From JACKAF01 sp041391485 (GTDB taxonomy: Bacteria > Bdellovibrionota > FAC87 > UBA2466 > JACKAF01): a DNA stretch of 64,000 bases. Each line of letters begins with the position of its first letter. Position 1 is the stretch's first letter. The translations under genes and the position numbers were made by a program. The DNA lies in contig JAWKNY010000003.1 in the NCBI GenBank assembly GCA_041391485.1, forward strand, positions 62,001 to 126,000, in the 5' to 3' direction. The notes beneath the pieces are model-generated. The model saw only the letters and a list, made by a program, of their open reading frames with translations, did no database searches and was not told the DNA's origin. Of this stretch, positions 1 through 8,875 are shown in pieces.

Positions 1-467
1 AGATAGGTGTTCATTTTAGAAGCTGCCGTGGCTCGCTTGGCGAGGGCTGCAGCGTCCGGATGCGGTTGTCCCGCCTTCAAACCGCCGAGAATCTTTTTCT
101 GTGCCGGCCAGATAATGAACCAAACGTTGAACCACATGGTGGTGCCGAGCAGAGCGCCGAAGAGAATCCACATGGCGCGATCACTCATGCCGCCTTCTGC
201 GCGGGTCCAGAGCTCACCGACGGTATATTTGTAAAGTAGCAGCGTCAGGCCCATCAAAAACGTGAACATTGCGCCCCAGCGAAACCAAAAAAGTGCGCGT
301 CCGAGCAAAGCCGGATTCACTTTGGCTTTGAGTTCTCCGTCCAAGGAAGCTTGGAAGGGAGGGTTTACAAAATTAAAAAAATACAACAAGCCGATCCACG
401 TAATCCCGGCCAGAATATGCAACCACCGAAGAAAGTAATTTAGATTTGTGTACACATCATCGAGCAT
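1..467 (-). CDS. PuuD-like membrane protein (urate hydroxylase N-terminal family), 3' end beyond window
   Basis: Reading leftward from ATG at 467 gives 155 residues without a stop, so the gene continues past the left edge. It shows hydrophobic helices with the pattern LRWLHILAGITWIGLLYFF (about residues 12-30), FRWGAMFTFLMGLTLLL, and MWFNVWFIIWPAQKKI, followed by a charged Ala/Lys-rich stretch. This Trp/His-rich helix order is the one I associate with the membrane domain of urate hydroxylase PuuD (Urate_ox_N). Many proteobacteria carry short homologues with only this domain and no proven urate activity. A GGGGA ribosome site lies 6 nt before the ATG. Family assignment is fairly firm; function is open. 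Confidence 0.7.
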   Translation of the reverse strand, partial: MLDDVYTNLNYFLRWLHILAGITWIGLLYFFNFVNPPFQASLDGELKAKVNPALLGRALFWFRWGAMFTFLMGLTLLLYKYTVGELWTRAEGGMSDRAMWILFGALLGTTMWFNVWFIIWPAQKKILGGLKAGQPHPDAAALAKRATAASKMNTY

Positions 468-845
468 TTGCCGTCCCCTTTTTCTAAGAAAAATCGAAAA
501 ATAAAAATCGTGAAAACTATGCCCGGCGCTGAAGACGGGGTCAAGCTTTGAAATGATTCAGGAATTTGGCGCAGCGGCGAGTGTAGAGCGTTGTGACGGC
601 CTCCTCCGCTCGAAGACTCATTGAATACATGGAGTGTTGCTGTCTTAGGACCGCACCCCGCGAATACGGGTCCCGATCGGCCGGGTGTAAAACGCCCACT
701 CGGGATTTGTCTGCGATTCTGCTGATTTAATCGGGACGGCTCCGAGGCTTTAAAAACTTCGGCAGCTGTTTAAGAAGCAGTCAGCCGGAACCGCCTGGAA
801 AGGTGCGTGATTTCATATAGTTATCCTGTTGTGGGCGGGCGTTTT
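468..845. other. Intergenic region, no gene seen
   Basis: No credible coding frame is visible between the left-edge gene and the sigma-54 promoter of the first coiled-coil gene. A two-part hairpin can be drawn at 672-704: outer stem CCCGA with TCGGG, inner stem GGGTGT with ACGCCC around an AAA loop. It has no T-run, so I do not call it a terminator. Confidence 0.5.
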
Positions 846-861
846 TTGGCAAGCTCTATGC
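846..861 (+). promoter_or_regulatory. Sigma-54 (RpoN) promoter of coiled-coil gene 1
   Basis: The sequence TTGGCAAGCTCTATGC has the -24 GG and -12 GC dinucleotides separated by exactly 10 nt, the rigid RpoN spacing, and keeps the TTGGCA and GCA cores. The expected start of transcription is near 873, about 50 nt before the ATG at 923. The same TTGGCAAG-N6-GC element lies before both paralogues downstream, which makes chance unlikely. Confidence 0.82.
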
Positions 862-922
862 ACTCCAAGAAGGTAGGGGAGGGTTTCTGCAGAGCTTAGA
901 TTTCTGTGGGACCCATGAATGA

Positions 923-3100
923 ATGAAGTTAAGTAGGGGCACAATTTACTACGCACTCACGTTCTTATTGAGTGCTGCCGTGTGGCAAAGCGCTTCCGTG
1001 TTGGCGGAAGAAGCAGGCTTAGCCCCGGGATTGCCAGCTCCGCCATCCGATGTTTCCGAAGACCAAGTTAAATTTTATATGGGCTTCCCAGCCTTTTCAG
1101 GCCTCGTGGGAACCATTGCCGAAGTAAACCAGGCGATGCGTGACGCCGCCGAAAACCCCATGGATAAATGGCGTCGCCAAAACGTGCAGGCCGCGATTTC
1201 AAAAATGCCGGGCGCTATCCGCGAGCTGGCGAGCGTTTTCATGAGCAACGAATTGCACAACGCCGATTTGCCTCCCATGCAGGCGATGTTGGGTGGGTTT
1301 ATCGACGTGAACGCCGCCGATCGCTACAAGAAATTCATGCAGCACCCGGATGCTAGCTTGATTCCGGAAGCAGGCCCCGGGTTTCCTTTGGATCTCAAGG
1401 CGCCGCCGCCGACTGTGACTTCGGCGAAAATCGCGCTCAGCGATCCGAAATTCAATCAGACTTCTGCCGCTCCTAAGCCGTCGATCAACCCGTCTGAAAT
1501 TGCGGATCTGTCGGGGGTGAGTGCCGGCGCGGTGGCGGGCACCTCCAGCATTGGATTTAACGACGACGCTCCAGAGGGAGGTGCTTCGGCTCCTTCCTCC
1601 AGCACGGGTGCGGCGAGCGGACGTGGCTTAGCTTCGGTAGCGGCAGATAGTAAGGATGCCGTTGCGGCGGGACTGGGCTTTATCAGCTCAGCGATTGGGC
1701 GTTTGCTTGGAGAAGAGGAAGCCAAGAAAGACGCTACGGCTGAAACGGCTGAAGGCGTTGCTAAACCGGCCGACGCAAACTTCTTAGCCTCGGTTCAAAA
1801 GGATTTGGCTCTGCTCGAAGGCAACTACGGTGCGGGAAGTAACGAAGAAGAGGAATGCGTCGAAGGCGACGAGCGTGAAGAGTGCCAGGAAGATGGAGTT
1901 TTTGATCTAGAGGCCATGAAAAAGAAGAAGAAGGGACCGGGCCGGCATGAGCAAGGCAAAGGTCTACGGTCCGCTTATAAGCTGAAAACGCAGCCCAAGA
2001 ACTGGCGCGCCGTCAGTGCGGTTGTTTCCCTTTTACCGACGGTAAAAAAGGCGAGCGCCAGACCAGAAGATTTTTCCGACGACCAACTTACGAGCTTGGC
2101 GAACGCGACTGGGTTTACCAGTGAGGCGCAACGGCGTTGCGCGGAGTGCGAAGCGCGGTCCGGTAGAGCGGCGTGTACCAGCGTTTGCGCACCCCGGGAT
2201 CAGTTTTTCAGAGCGGTAGGGGCGGGATCGGGTAATTCCGGTTCGCAGTCTTCGGGCGCGGGTGGCGCGGGTTCTGGCGGAGGCGGCGGTGGCCGTGGGG
2301 CTTCCGGTGGTGCCGGTAGCGCGATTGCCGCGGCAGCAGCTATTGCCGGATCCGTCGGGAGCGCGATTGCGCTTGTGGGAACCACGGCGGCCCAGGCGAA
2401 TGCCGCTAAAAGTATTGCCACGAGCAAAGCGAATGAAGTGGTTACGAACACGAAGACCAAAGCGGACGCTACTTTATATGTAGCGAATAATGAAATGCAG
2501 GCCAAAGCCGCGGAGACTCAAGCGATCGCGAGTTTGGCGAAGCAAAAAGAAGCCGGAAAGACTTTTGATACGATTGTAGGCATCAGCGCTTCCTTAGCGG
2601 CTTCAGCCAGCGCACGGGCGGCGAGACTCGATCAAGCTTATTTCAACCGCGGCGTGGAGAAAGCCCAAGCGGATCTTCTTATGTATGTGCAAGCCGGACA
2701 GGCGGCGCTTACCGAATACGCGATGAAAGCGAGCGCGATGGTTCGGGGCTATGTCCCCAACCAGCTTGGACCCGCGACGCTGGATCCTCTGGGCACGGGT
2801 ACGGTGGTGGCGTCTGCAGCCACTCCCCCAAGCTCAACGATTTTACCCGGGATCAGCTCTCCGGGCTTCCGGGCCGTTGCGTCCATAGATTCTCCGGTCG
2901 AGTCTCCGCAGTCGGGACTGGAGCGAGTGGCGGCGGCGTTGCGCGGCTCCACACGCCAGAATCCTGTTCGCATTCCGCAGCCGGCGCCTATGGTGCGCGC
3001 CATCACGAGCTTTGAAGGCACTCCGCACGTATCCTCGGCCGAGCGCGCCCGCGCGGTCTCTTCGTTCGGCGCGTCCTCGCGCCCCACGCATACCCGTTAA
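923..3100 (+). CDS. Exported Gly/Ala-rich coiled-coil protein, paralogue 1 of 3
   Basis: 725 residues, no family recognised. An N-terminal signal peptide (about 1-28, ending VLAEE) marks it for export. The N-terminal third is Pro/Ala/Ser-rich. An acidic stretch near 308 is followed by a basic run near 332. Four cysteines form CxxC (406, 409) and CxxxC (418, 422) pairs. A Gly-rich linker (about 433-470) leads into an Ala/Ile hydrophobic segment and an Ala/Lys/Gln coiled-coil region (about 500-590). This order of signal, cysteine pair, glycine tract, hydrophobic stretch and coiled coil matches the next two genes. It is transcribed alone from a sigma-54 promoter. ATG 923 is the first usable start in frame; the ribosome site is weak. 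A surface or periplasmic structural role is only a guess. Confidence 0.8.
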   Translation: MKLSRGTIYYALTFLLSAAVWQSASVLAEEAGLAPGLPAPPSDVSEDQVKFYMGFPAFSGLVGTIAEVNQAMRDAAENPMDKWRRQNVQAAISKMPGAIRELASVFMSNELHNADLPPMQAMLGGFIDVNAADRYKKFMQHPDASLIPEAGPGFPLDLKAPPPTVTSAKIALSDPKFNQTSAAPKPSINPSEIADLSGVSAGAVAGTSSIGFNDDAPEGGASAPSSSTGAASGRGLASVAADSKDAVAAGLGFISSAIGRLLGEEEAKKDATAETAEGVAKPADANFLASVQKDLALLEGNYGAGSNEEEECVEGDEREECQEDGVFDLEAMKKKKKGPGRHEQGKGLRSAYKLKTQPKNWRAVSAVVSLLPTVKKASARPEDFSDDQLTSLANATGFTSEAQRRCAECEARSGRAACTSVCAPRDQFFRAVGAGSGNSGSQSSGAGGAGSGGGGGGRGASGGAGSAIAAAAAIAGSVGSAIALVGTTAAQANAAKSIATSKANEVVTNTKTKADATLYVANNEMQAKAAETQAIASLAKQKEAGKTFDTIVGISASLAASASARAARLDQAYFNRGVEKAQADLLMYVQAGQAALTEYAMKASAMVRGYVPNQLGPATLDPLGTGTVVASAATPPSSTILPGISSPGFRAVASIDSPVESPQSGLERVAAALRGSTRQNPVRIPQPAPMVRAITSFEGTPHVSSAERARAVSSFGASSRPTHTR

Positions 3101-3368
3101 TCCAAACAGTAGACAGCAGTGTACACAGAGTGGACGGTCTCCAAGGAGGCATCCAAAAATTCCTTTAATTTTAGGCGTTTGCGGGCCATTTCCCGACTGC
3201 TCTTTATTCAGACAACGTCGCCAAAATAGTCACTTCAAACCACGTAATATCAACTACTTACATTTAGACAAACAGTATACTCCAGAGCCGTCGGCATGCG
3301 TCTACGGGGATAGCATTACAAAACCCCTATTATTATAGGTGCTTAAATAGTTTTGGAGGGCCCCGGAG
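3101..3368. other. Intergenic region between coiled-coil genes 1 and 2
   Basis: I see no gene here. The stretch is richer in A and T than its neighbours. A weak GGGG/CCCC hairpin followed by TATTATTAT lies near 3306-3337 and could end transcription of gene 1, but the stem is only four to five pairs. The sigma-54 promoter of gene 2 begins at 3369. Confidence 0.4.
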
Positions 3369-3384
3369 TTGGCAAGGCATGTGC
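3369..3384 (+). promoter_or_regulatory. Sigma-54 (RpoN) promoter of coiled-coil gene 2
   Basis: TTGGCAAGGCATGTGC places GG and GC exactly 10 nt apart and continues into AATT, as at gene 3. The predicted transcription start is near 3396. The similarity between this upstream region and that of gene 3 extends a little beyond the core (GTTGGCAAG and TGTGCAATT are shared). Confidence 0.82.
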
Positions 3385-3446
3385 AATTCCAATGAGTAGG
3401 GATTCCACCAGTACGTTTGCCGCATTAACTTTTGGGGATAACAACT

Positions 3447-4741
3447 TTGTTTCATAGGGCAGACAATTCAACGCTGGCGCTTAGGCGACTGCAGGTAGTG
3501 GTGCTCGGCGCACTGCTGACCTGGAACGGCTTTGCCACCAAGCAAATCCGAGCGTTTGCCCTCGTCCAAGCCCTATTCCCGGTGGCCTTTGCTGAAGGTG
3601 GCGAAGGCGGCTGCCCGAGCTGCGGCAAGGGCGGCAGCGGCGGAGAAGGCGGCGGCCAGGCCGGTGACATTCTACTTGGCATCGCGGCCATCATTGCCCC
3701 TATCGCGGCGGCCATGGCCCAGGTAGCGGCGGCAGAAAAGCAGGCGGAAGCCGACAAGTTCATCGCCAAGACCGCGGCCGATGCTTCTATCACCCAAACC
3801 AAGATTCAGGCCGACGTTACCAAACAGCTTTCCGACAACCAGCGTTCGCTCAGCGAGCAGAACCTTGCGGTCACCCAACAGCTGGCGCGTGAGCAAGAGG
3901 AATCGCGACGTGAACGCGTGAACCTGCAACTCGCCGCCCTCGAAAAAGAACGCAAGGCGCAGGAATCGGAGCGAAGAGAAATCCGCGCTATCGAACAAGA
4001 GCGCATCGATCAACAAATTGCTTTTGCCAAACAGCAGGCGGATGAGAATCTTCGTCTGGCCAAGCTCTCTATTAATACACAGCTCGTGGCACAAGGTCTT
4101 GCGACCGGTGTTTCACCGGCTGGATCTGAGGCCGTTTGTCGACGGGAAGTACCGGTACGGCTTCTTCCAGTGGAAGTTTTGCCTCTAACATCACACAGCG
4201 AGCGATTTCGAATTCCACCGCGACGACAAGTCGGGCCGCGACGCCCGGAGCGTCCGGAGGCGGCAGCACCTTTGTAGGGTCCAGAGGAATCGCTTCACTT
4301 CCCAATTCGAGTAACAGCCAGCTCGCTTCCTTGGGCGGCAGCGCTTCAAGCAAGCTGATCCAGGCCGTTCAAAAAGACGCGATCGCAGGCGTGCAGAACA
4401 GCGCCGCCGGTAGCGGTGGCTCTGCGGCCTCTTCGCGTGGTGCCCGAAATGCGAGTGGCTTCCAGTTCGCCCCGACGGGCGCGGACGCTTCGAACCCGGG
4501 ACTGAGCCCGCAGCTGGACCAACAGATTCAGGTGGCCGGTGTCGTGCGCGGATCGACCCGTGGGGCGCACCAGCTCACGGCTGAGGCCCAGGCGGAACGC
4601 GACGGAAACCGTTCCGATCTAAATCGATTTTTGTCGACGGTAAAAAGTGATGCTGTTTGGCGTGGTATTCGCAGTACCGGCGGCAGCACCACCGCTGGCG
4701 GACTGGGTGGGGCTCACCAGAACCGCGGTATCGGTCGCTAA
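3447..4741 (+). CDS. Exported coiled-coil protein, paralogue 2 of 3 (one frameshift)
   Basis: Two frames join near 4126 into about 430 residues. The first part runs to 4126 and the second to the stop at 4741. The join is supported by paralogue 3, whose AGSRGRLSS lines up with the residues recovered across the shift. Order: hydrophobic signal-like segment, CPSC motif inside a Gly-rich tract, hydrophobic Ala/Ile stretch (GDILLGIAAIIAPIAAAM), long charged coiled coil rich in Gln/Glu/Arg, then a Ser/Gly-rich tail with Arg. TTG 3447 is preferred because GGGGA lies 8 nt upstream; an in-frame TTG at 3432 has no ribosome site, and a stop at 3426 limits the start. Family unknown. The frameshift is probably a sequencing indel. 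Confidence 0.7.
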
Positions 4742-4996
4742 GCGTTTTCTTTGGGGGGGAACCGAAGAATCAAGGAGCCTGACAAACGGACGGGAAGGGG
4801 GAGCGTCCCCCCTTCCCACCGCTACTTCTCCTGAAGTGTGTGTGTACAAAGGGCATACACCTACAAGTGCTTTTATATTGGTACTTTAGGTGCTTTTGGC
4901 GAGCTTTCGCGCAGGCCAGTACCAAGTGTTTAGGCAGCTTCCATTCACCAAAATCAACAAAATCAGCTAGTTGTGTTGCGGCCCTCGATGCCGCGG
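4742..4996. other. Intergenic region between coiled-coil genes 2 and 3
   Basis: No gene is seen. A long G/C hairpin (4792-4817) sits near the start and the sigma-54 promoter of gene 3 follows at 4997. The rest is unremarkable. Confidence 0.4.
4792..4817 (+). terminator. Strong hairpin after coiled-coil gene 2
   Basis: GGGAAGGGGG (4792-4801) pairs perfectly with CCCCCTTCCC (4808-4817) around a six-base loop, about 50 nt after the stop codon of gene 2. There is no T-run after it, so it may act as a pause, an mRNA-stabilising stem or a factor-dependent terminator rather than a classical intrinsic one. Confidence 0.5.
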
Positions 4997-5012
4997 TTGG
5001 CAAGCATTGTGC
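4997..5012 (+). promoter_or_regulatory. Sigma-54 (RpoN) promoter of coiled-coil gene 3
   Basis: TTGGCAAGCATTGTGC again has GG and GC separated by exactly 10 nt. The predicted transcription start near 5024 leaves about 100 nt of leader before the ATG at 5126, longer than for the two upstream paralogues. Confidence 0.82.
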
Positions 5013-5125
5013 AATTTCAGTAGGTGTGGGTGACCCTACCGTGCCTAGCGGCCGCTTTCGTGCAGAAAGCGCTGTGAAGCCAGTAGACACACTTAGATAC
5101 GACAACGAAGCGAGAACAACGAAGA

Positions 5126-6646
5126 ATGACCCCCCACGGAAGACATTTGAGTGCAGGCTCCGAGCGCCCGTTTAGGCGCGGCCTTGCCGGGCTACTCGCC
5201 CTCTTTCTCTTGCTCTCTACCGCACAGAACCGTGCGCAGGCGGCGGCAGTCGCCCAATCTATTGATCATTCGCAATACCGTTTAGCTCCCAAGGCCCAAC
5301 ATTGGAGAGTCGCTCCGGCGGTTCGGCATTTACTGCCGTTCTTCCTGCCCCAAGCGGCGGCGGCTTGAGGCGGCTGCGGGCAGGGTGGCCAGGGTGGCGA
5401 CTCAGAAGGTAGTGGCGGCGGCGGTGGTCAGGCAGGGGAAATCCTGCTTGGTCTGGCAGCTATCATGGCTCCTATCATGGCGGCTGTGGCGCAGGTTTCG
5501 GCAGCGGAAAAGCAGGCTGAAGCGGATAAGTTTGTGGCAAAGACCGCCGCGGATGCAGCCATCACGCAGACGAAGATCCAGGCCGATGTGACGAAGCAGC
5601 TTTCGGACAACCAACGTTCACTCAGCGAGCAGAACCTTGCGGTCACCCAGCAGCTGGCGCGCGAGCAAGAGGAATCGCGACGGGAACGCGTGAACTTGCA
5701 ACTCGCAGCCCTCGAAAAAGAACGCAAGGCTCAGGAAGCGGAGCGAAGAGAAGTCCGCGCCATCGAACAAGAACGCATCGATCAACAAATTGCTTTTGCT
5801 AAACAGCAGGCCGACGAGAACCTTCGTCTGGCGAAACTCTCTATTAATACACAGCTCGTCGCTCAAGGGCTCGCTACAGGAGTATCCGCAGCCGGTTCGC
5901 GCGGCCGTTTGTCTTCGAGTAGCGGCACCACGAGTGGCACTTTCAGCTCATCGGTTTCCGCGTCGGCACGGGCGGTAGCGGGAAGTGACCGCGGCGCCGA
6001 TGGAAATTCAGCTTCTAGCGCTCCTTTAAATAGAGGCCTCAGTGGACTTGTGGCCGGACTCGCTGGAGTCGGTGGCGCTTCCGGTGCGAACGCCGGAGTC
6101 GACGGTGTGACCACTGCAAACGGTTCAGCCCAGGCGAAAGCACAAGCTTCACGCGCCTTACTCGCGTCCGTTGGCTCGCCTCAGGTGGGCTTGGCCAACG
6201 CCAAGGGCGGTACGGCGTCCACCTCTCGCGTGCGCGCCGTTGCTGGCGGAACCGGACTGCCGACGGCAAGTGGCTTTAGCGCGGACTCTTCCAATGTGTT
6301 TTCTTTGGCTCCGGGCAGCGGCGTATCGGGTGCGCTCGCCAAAGGCCTGGCGTCTACCACCCGCGGGATGGCCTCCACTCGCGACAACCACAACTTGATT
6401 CTCGGCGAACGGGCCGTCTCCGATCTCAATCGCGTTCTACAGAGCGTACGTAGTGGTGGAAGTGTAGCTACTCAAGATTTTTCAGAATTCTTTGCCGATC
6501 AGGAAAAGAAATTGGATCAGCTCGGCAATAACAAACAAGAGAACCAGGTCGCACCATTCGAAGGCGCCTATCGGCCGCCGACGACAGGACGCGCGCTAGT
6601 GGGCCGTAAGAACGGGGCCGGTCGATCACACTCTCTTGGGTATTAG
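5126..6646 (+). CDS. Exported coiled-coil protein, paralogue 3 of 3, with in-frame TGA
   Basis: One frame runs from ATG 5126 to the stop at 6646, interrupted only by TGA at 5366-5368. Upstream of it lies a signal peptide (basic RPFRRG, then GLAGLLALFLLLSTAQ). Downstream come a Gly-rich tract with one Cys, the hydrophobic segment GEILLGLAAIMAPIMAAVAQ, a coiled coil nearly identical to paralogue 2 (four differences in about 119 residues), and a Ser/Gly/Ala-rich tail. Total about 506 codons. The TGA falls next to the cysteine motif: depending on alignment it replaces the first Cys of the CxxC in paralogue 2 or a nearby Glu. Nonsense mutation, base error, two compensating indels and recoding are all possible. 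Function unknown. Confidence 0.68.
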
Positions 6647-6660
6647 AGTTTCTCGGGGGG

Positions 6661-6692
6661 TGGTCAGGGACGTTAAGGGGATACCCTGACCA
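6661..6692 (+). terminator. Hairpin after coiled-coil gene 3
   Basis: TGGTCAGGG (6661-6669) pairs perfectly with CCCTGACCA (6684-6692), 14 nt after the stop codon at 6646. No T-run follows. It probably cooperates with the second hairpin immediately downstream. Confidence 0.5.
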
Positions 6693-6701
6693 GTTGTCAA
6701 C

Positions 6702-6745
6702 GAAGCCGGAGGGCAGAGGGGTGCCTTCCGGCTTCGCATTTTCTT
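6702..6745 (+). terminator. Intrinsic terminator between convergent genes
   Basis: GAAGCCGGA (6702-6710) pairs with TCCGGCTTC (6727-6735), with further GGCA/TGCC pairing inside, and is followed by GCATTTTCTT. This is a classical rho-independent terminator for the rightward transcript. It lies 5 nt before the end of the leftward gene at 6751 and may serve both directions. Confidence 0.82.
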
Positions 6746-6750
6746 AAGTC

Positions 6751-7758
6751 TTAAACTTCCGCAAATGTCGGGGCGCCTGGAATTTCCGCATACAACTGTG
6801 TGTAATTGAGCGCTTGGTGGTGCTGCTGTAACACGCCTTGATCGGAAAGGTGTGTGCGCGCGTTCTCTACCGCTTCGCGAAGCTGCGAGGACGTGGTGAA
6901 ATCCGTAAGGTACTGCGAGAGACGCAGCGGCGAGAGCGGCAACAACTCTGAAAGGGCGCTGTGCTTATCCATGAAGATAACCGGTACATTGAAATAGAGT
7001 GATTCCAGGGCCAGGAATGGCCAATCAAAAGCGCGTTCGGTCAGGTAAAAGCAAAGTGAGGTGAACTGCAAAGTTTTCATCCACTGCTTGGCCGAAAACT
7101 CGCGAGCTTCACTGAATTTAAACGTGCGCAAAGGAAGCTGCGGGTACTGGCCACTCACTACGTGTTGCAGTTTACGTAGATCCAGCTCCCCTCCCCCGTC
7201 CGTCAAAAATAGAATCTGCCCCTCGTAACTCGTGGGACTCTCGTCCGCAAAGTGGACATAACGACGCGCCGAAGGTCGGATCACGCGAATCTGCTCTTCC
7301 GGTATCCGGCACTCTTCGTTCAAAAGGGTCGCGTCGCGCTGAGAAGGCACCACAAAGCGGTGGCTTTCCGGAGCGGTCGGCAGGGTCGCTCCCAAACTGC
7401 GGTAGGCCGGCAGCACCGTGGTGATAGTCGGGCACTCTAAGAAAGGTTCCATCCGATCGGCTGGGCGAAAGCGGTGGAAAGCCGTAATCGAAGACGACTC
7501 CACGAAGTGCTTTTCCCAGGCCGAGTAGAAGAAGGAGCTTCCAATGCGGCGTTTGGTATCGAAGCGTTTTAGCTGGCCCGAGAAAACCTGCGACGGGTGA
7601 CTGAGCAATACTGTTCTTCGCTTTTCCACCCACTCGCTTCCCGCGTGTGGGTGTCCCTGGGCGGCGACAAGTTGATCAATGAGTTCCTGAGCGACCAGGC
7701 CTTGGGTCTCAAACTCCGCCGCGGCTCGCCCGTCGATACAAAGTCTTGGTGTGTGCAT
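6751..7758 (-). CDS. GT-B type glycosyltransferase-like protein
   Basis: 335 residues from ATG 7758 (MHTPRLC). A longer upstream frame exists but runs antisense through the neighbouring hydrolase and reads as non-protein. Pattern of a GT4-like enzyme: a linker RFVVPSQRDATLL near 175-190, then IPEEQIRVIRPSARR, which stands where GT4 enzymes have ekIrViPnGvd, and near the C-terminus ERAFDWPFLALESL with NVPVIFMDKHSALSELLP, where GT4 enzymes have the E-x7-E donor-binding motif and GvPVvasd. The N-terminal acceptor half is divergent and I cannot name a substrate. It stands alone, convergent with the coiled-coil genes and divergent from the hydrolase. Confidence 0.6.
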   Translation of the reverse strand: MHTPRLCIDGRAAAEFETQGLVAQELIDQLVAAQGHPHAGSEWVEKRRTVLLSHPSQVFSGQLKRFDTKRRIGSSFFYSAWEKHFVESSSITAFHRFRPADRMEPFLECPTITTVLPAYRSLGATLPTAPESHRFVVPSQRDATLLNEECRIPEEQIRVIRPSARRYVHFADESPTSYEGQILFLTDGGGELDLRKLQHVVSGQYPQLPLRTFKFSEAREFSAKQWMKTLQFTSLCFYLTERAFDWPFLALESLYFNVPVIFMDKHSALSELLPLSPLRLSQYLTDFTTSSQLREAVENARTHLSDQGVLQQHHQALNYTQLYAEIPGAPTFAEV

Positions 7759-7872
7759 TCTTCTATTAAAGCACAAATTCTGCGGGAGTTGAACGACGCA
7801 GCTAACGCAAAGCGGTGCTGGCGCTGCCTTTGCAAGATTAGAGGAGCGGCCTGTAGCAGAGGAGGACTGTTT

Positions 7873-8875
7873 TTGAGGGTGCCAATAGCCCTTGGGGCGC
7901 TGCTTTTTCTCTTTGCCCTTCGTCTGCACGCTCGCTACGGCGACGCGAGACTCCACATCAGCTTTCTGGATGTGGGCCAGGGGGACTCGGCGCTGATTCA
8001 ACTTCCCGGGGGCGGAGCTTTCTCGTCGACGCCGGAATGCGGAGCCAGAGTACGGATAGAGGGCGCGAGGTGGTGATCCCGCGCTGGCGAGCCTGGGCAT
8101 TCTGGAGTTGGAGGCGGTGCTGCTGACCCACCCGGACGCGGACCACCTCGGGGGCGTGCTGGAAGTGCTAAAGCGCCTCAACGTGGGGGCCTTTTGGCTC
8201 CCTCGTTCCTTCTTACCTCCACGCGGCACCCAACTTCAGGAAACCTTGGCCGCGGCGCAACACCACGGGGTTTCCGTACTCCCCTGGGTCGCGCCGGCGG
8301 TCTTTGTTCTTTCCCCGGGAATTCGCTGGTGGGTAGGGCTTGCGGAAGGGGACTCGGACAACGATCGCTCCTTGCTCGTGCGGCTTAGCTTTGGAAACTG
8401 TTCCGTGCTGTTTACGGGCGACATTGGTGCCATGAGCGAACGGCGGCTTTCTCAGGTGGGACAAACCACTCTGCTGAAAGTGTCCCACCACGGCAGTCGT
8501 TTTTCATCGGATCCGCTTTTCCTCAGTCGGATCCGGCCGCGCTTTGCGGTGGTTTCAGCGGGATCGAACAATCGTTACGGGCACCCTCATCCCAATACCT
8601 TGGAGCGATTGCACCGAGTAGGCAGTGAAGTGCTCAGAACCGACTTTCACGGACGTGTAGATTTTACTTTCGACTCTCAAGGACGCTACCGCTGTGAGTC
8701 GGCCCTTGATTTTGCGGAAGCGGTTATTGCTCAGACTCCAAGCCCAACTGACGGCGTTTCAACTCCACTATTTGATCGCGCAGCTCGGCGGCCTTCTCAA
8801 ACTGCAGGTTCTTCGCGGCCTTTTTCATCTGCTTGTCTAGACGCTCAATCTCTTTCGGGATGTCGGCGGTTTTGA
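7873..8875 (+). CDS. Stand-alone ComEC/Rec2-type metallo-beta-lactamase hydrolase (frameshifted)
   Basis: TTG 7873 follows GGAGGA (7861-7866). A membrane anchor (VPIALGALLFLFALRL) precedes the metallo-beta-lactamase fold: FLDVGQGDSALIQLP, then after a shift near 8011 FLVDAG, and after a second shift near 8080 VLLTHPDADHLGG (metal-binding HxDxDH), VLFTGDIG, LLKVSHHGS and YGHPHP. The motif order is that of the ComEC C-terminal domain, but the competence membrane domain is missing: the upstream gene is on the other strand. The last 150 nt overlap the end of uvrB, so the true stop may lie earlier. Probable role: an exported or periplasmic nuclease-like hydrolase. The two shifts look like sequencing errors. 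Confidence 0.68.

Noticed and set aside
7759..8229. Upstream extension of the glycosyltransferase-like frame by 157 codons
   Set aside because: It runs antisense through the ComEC-type hydrolase, its composition is Arg/Ser/Pro-rich and shadow-like, and a good start exists at 7758.
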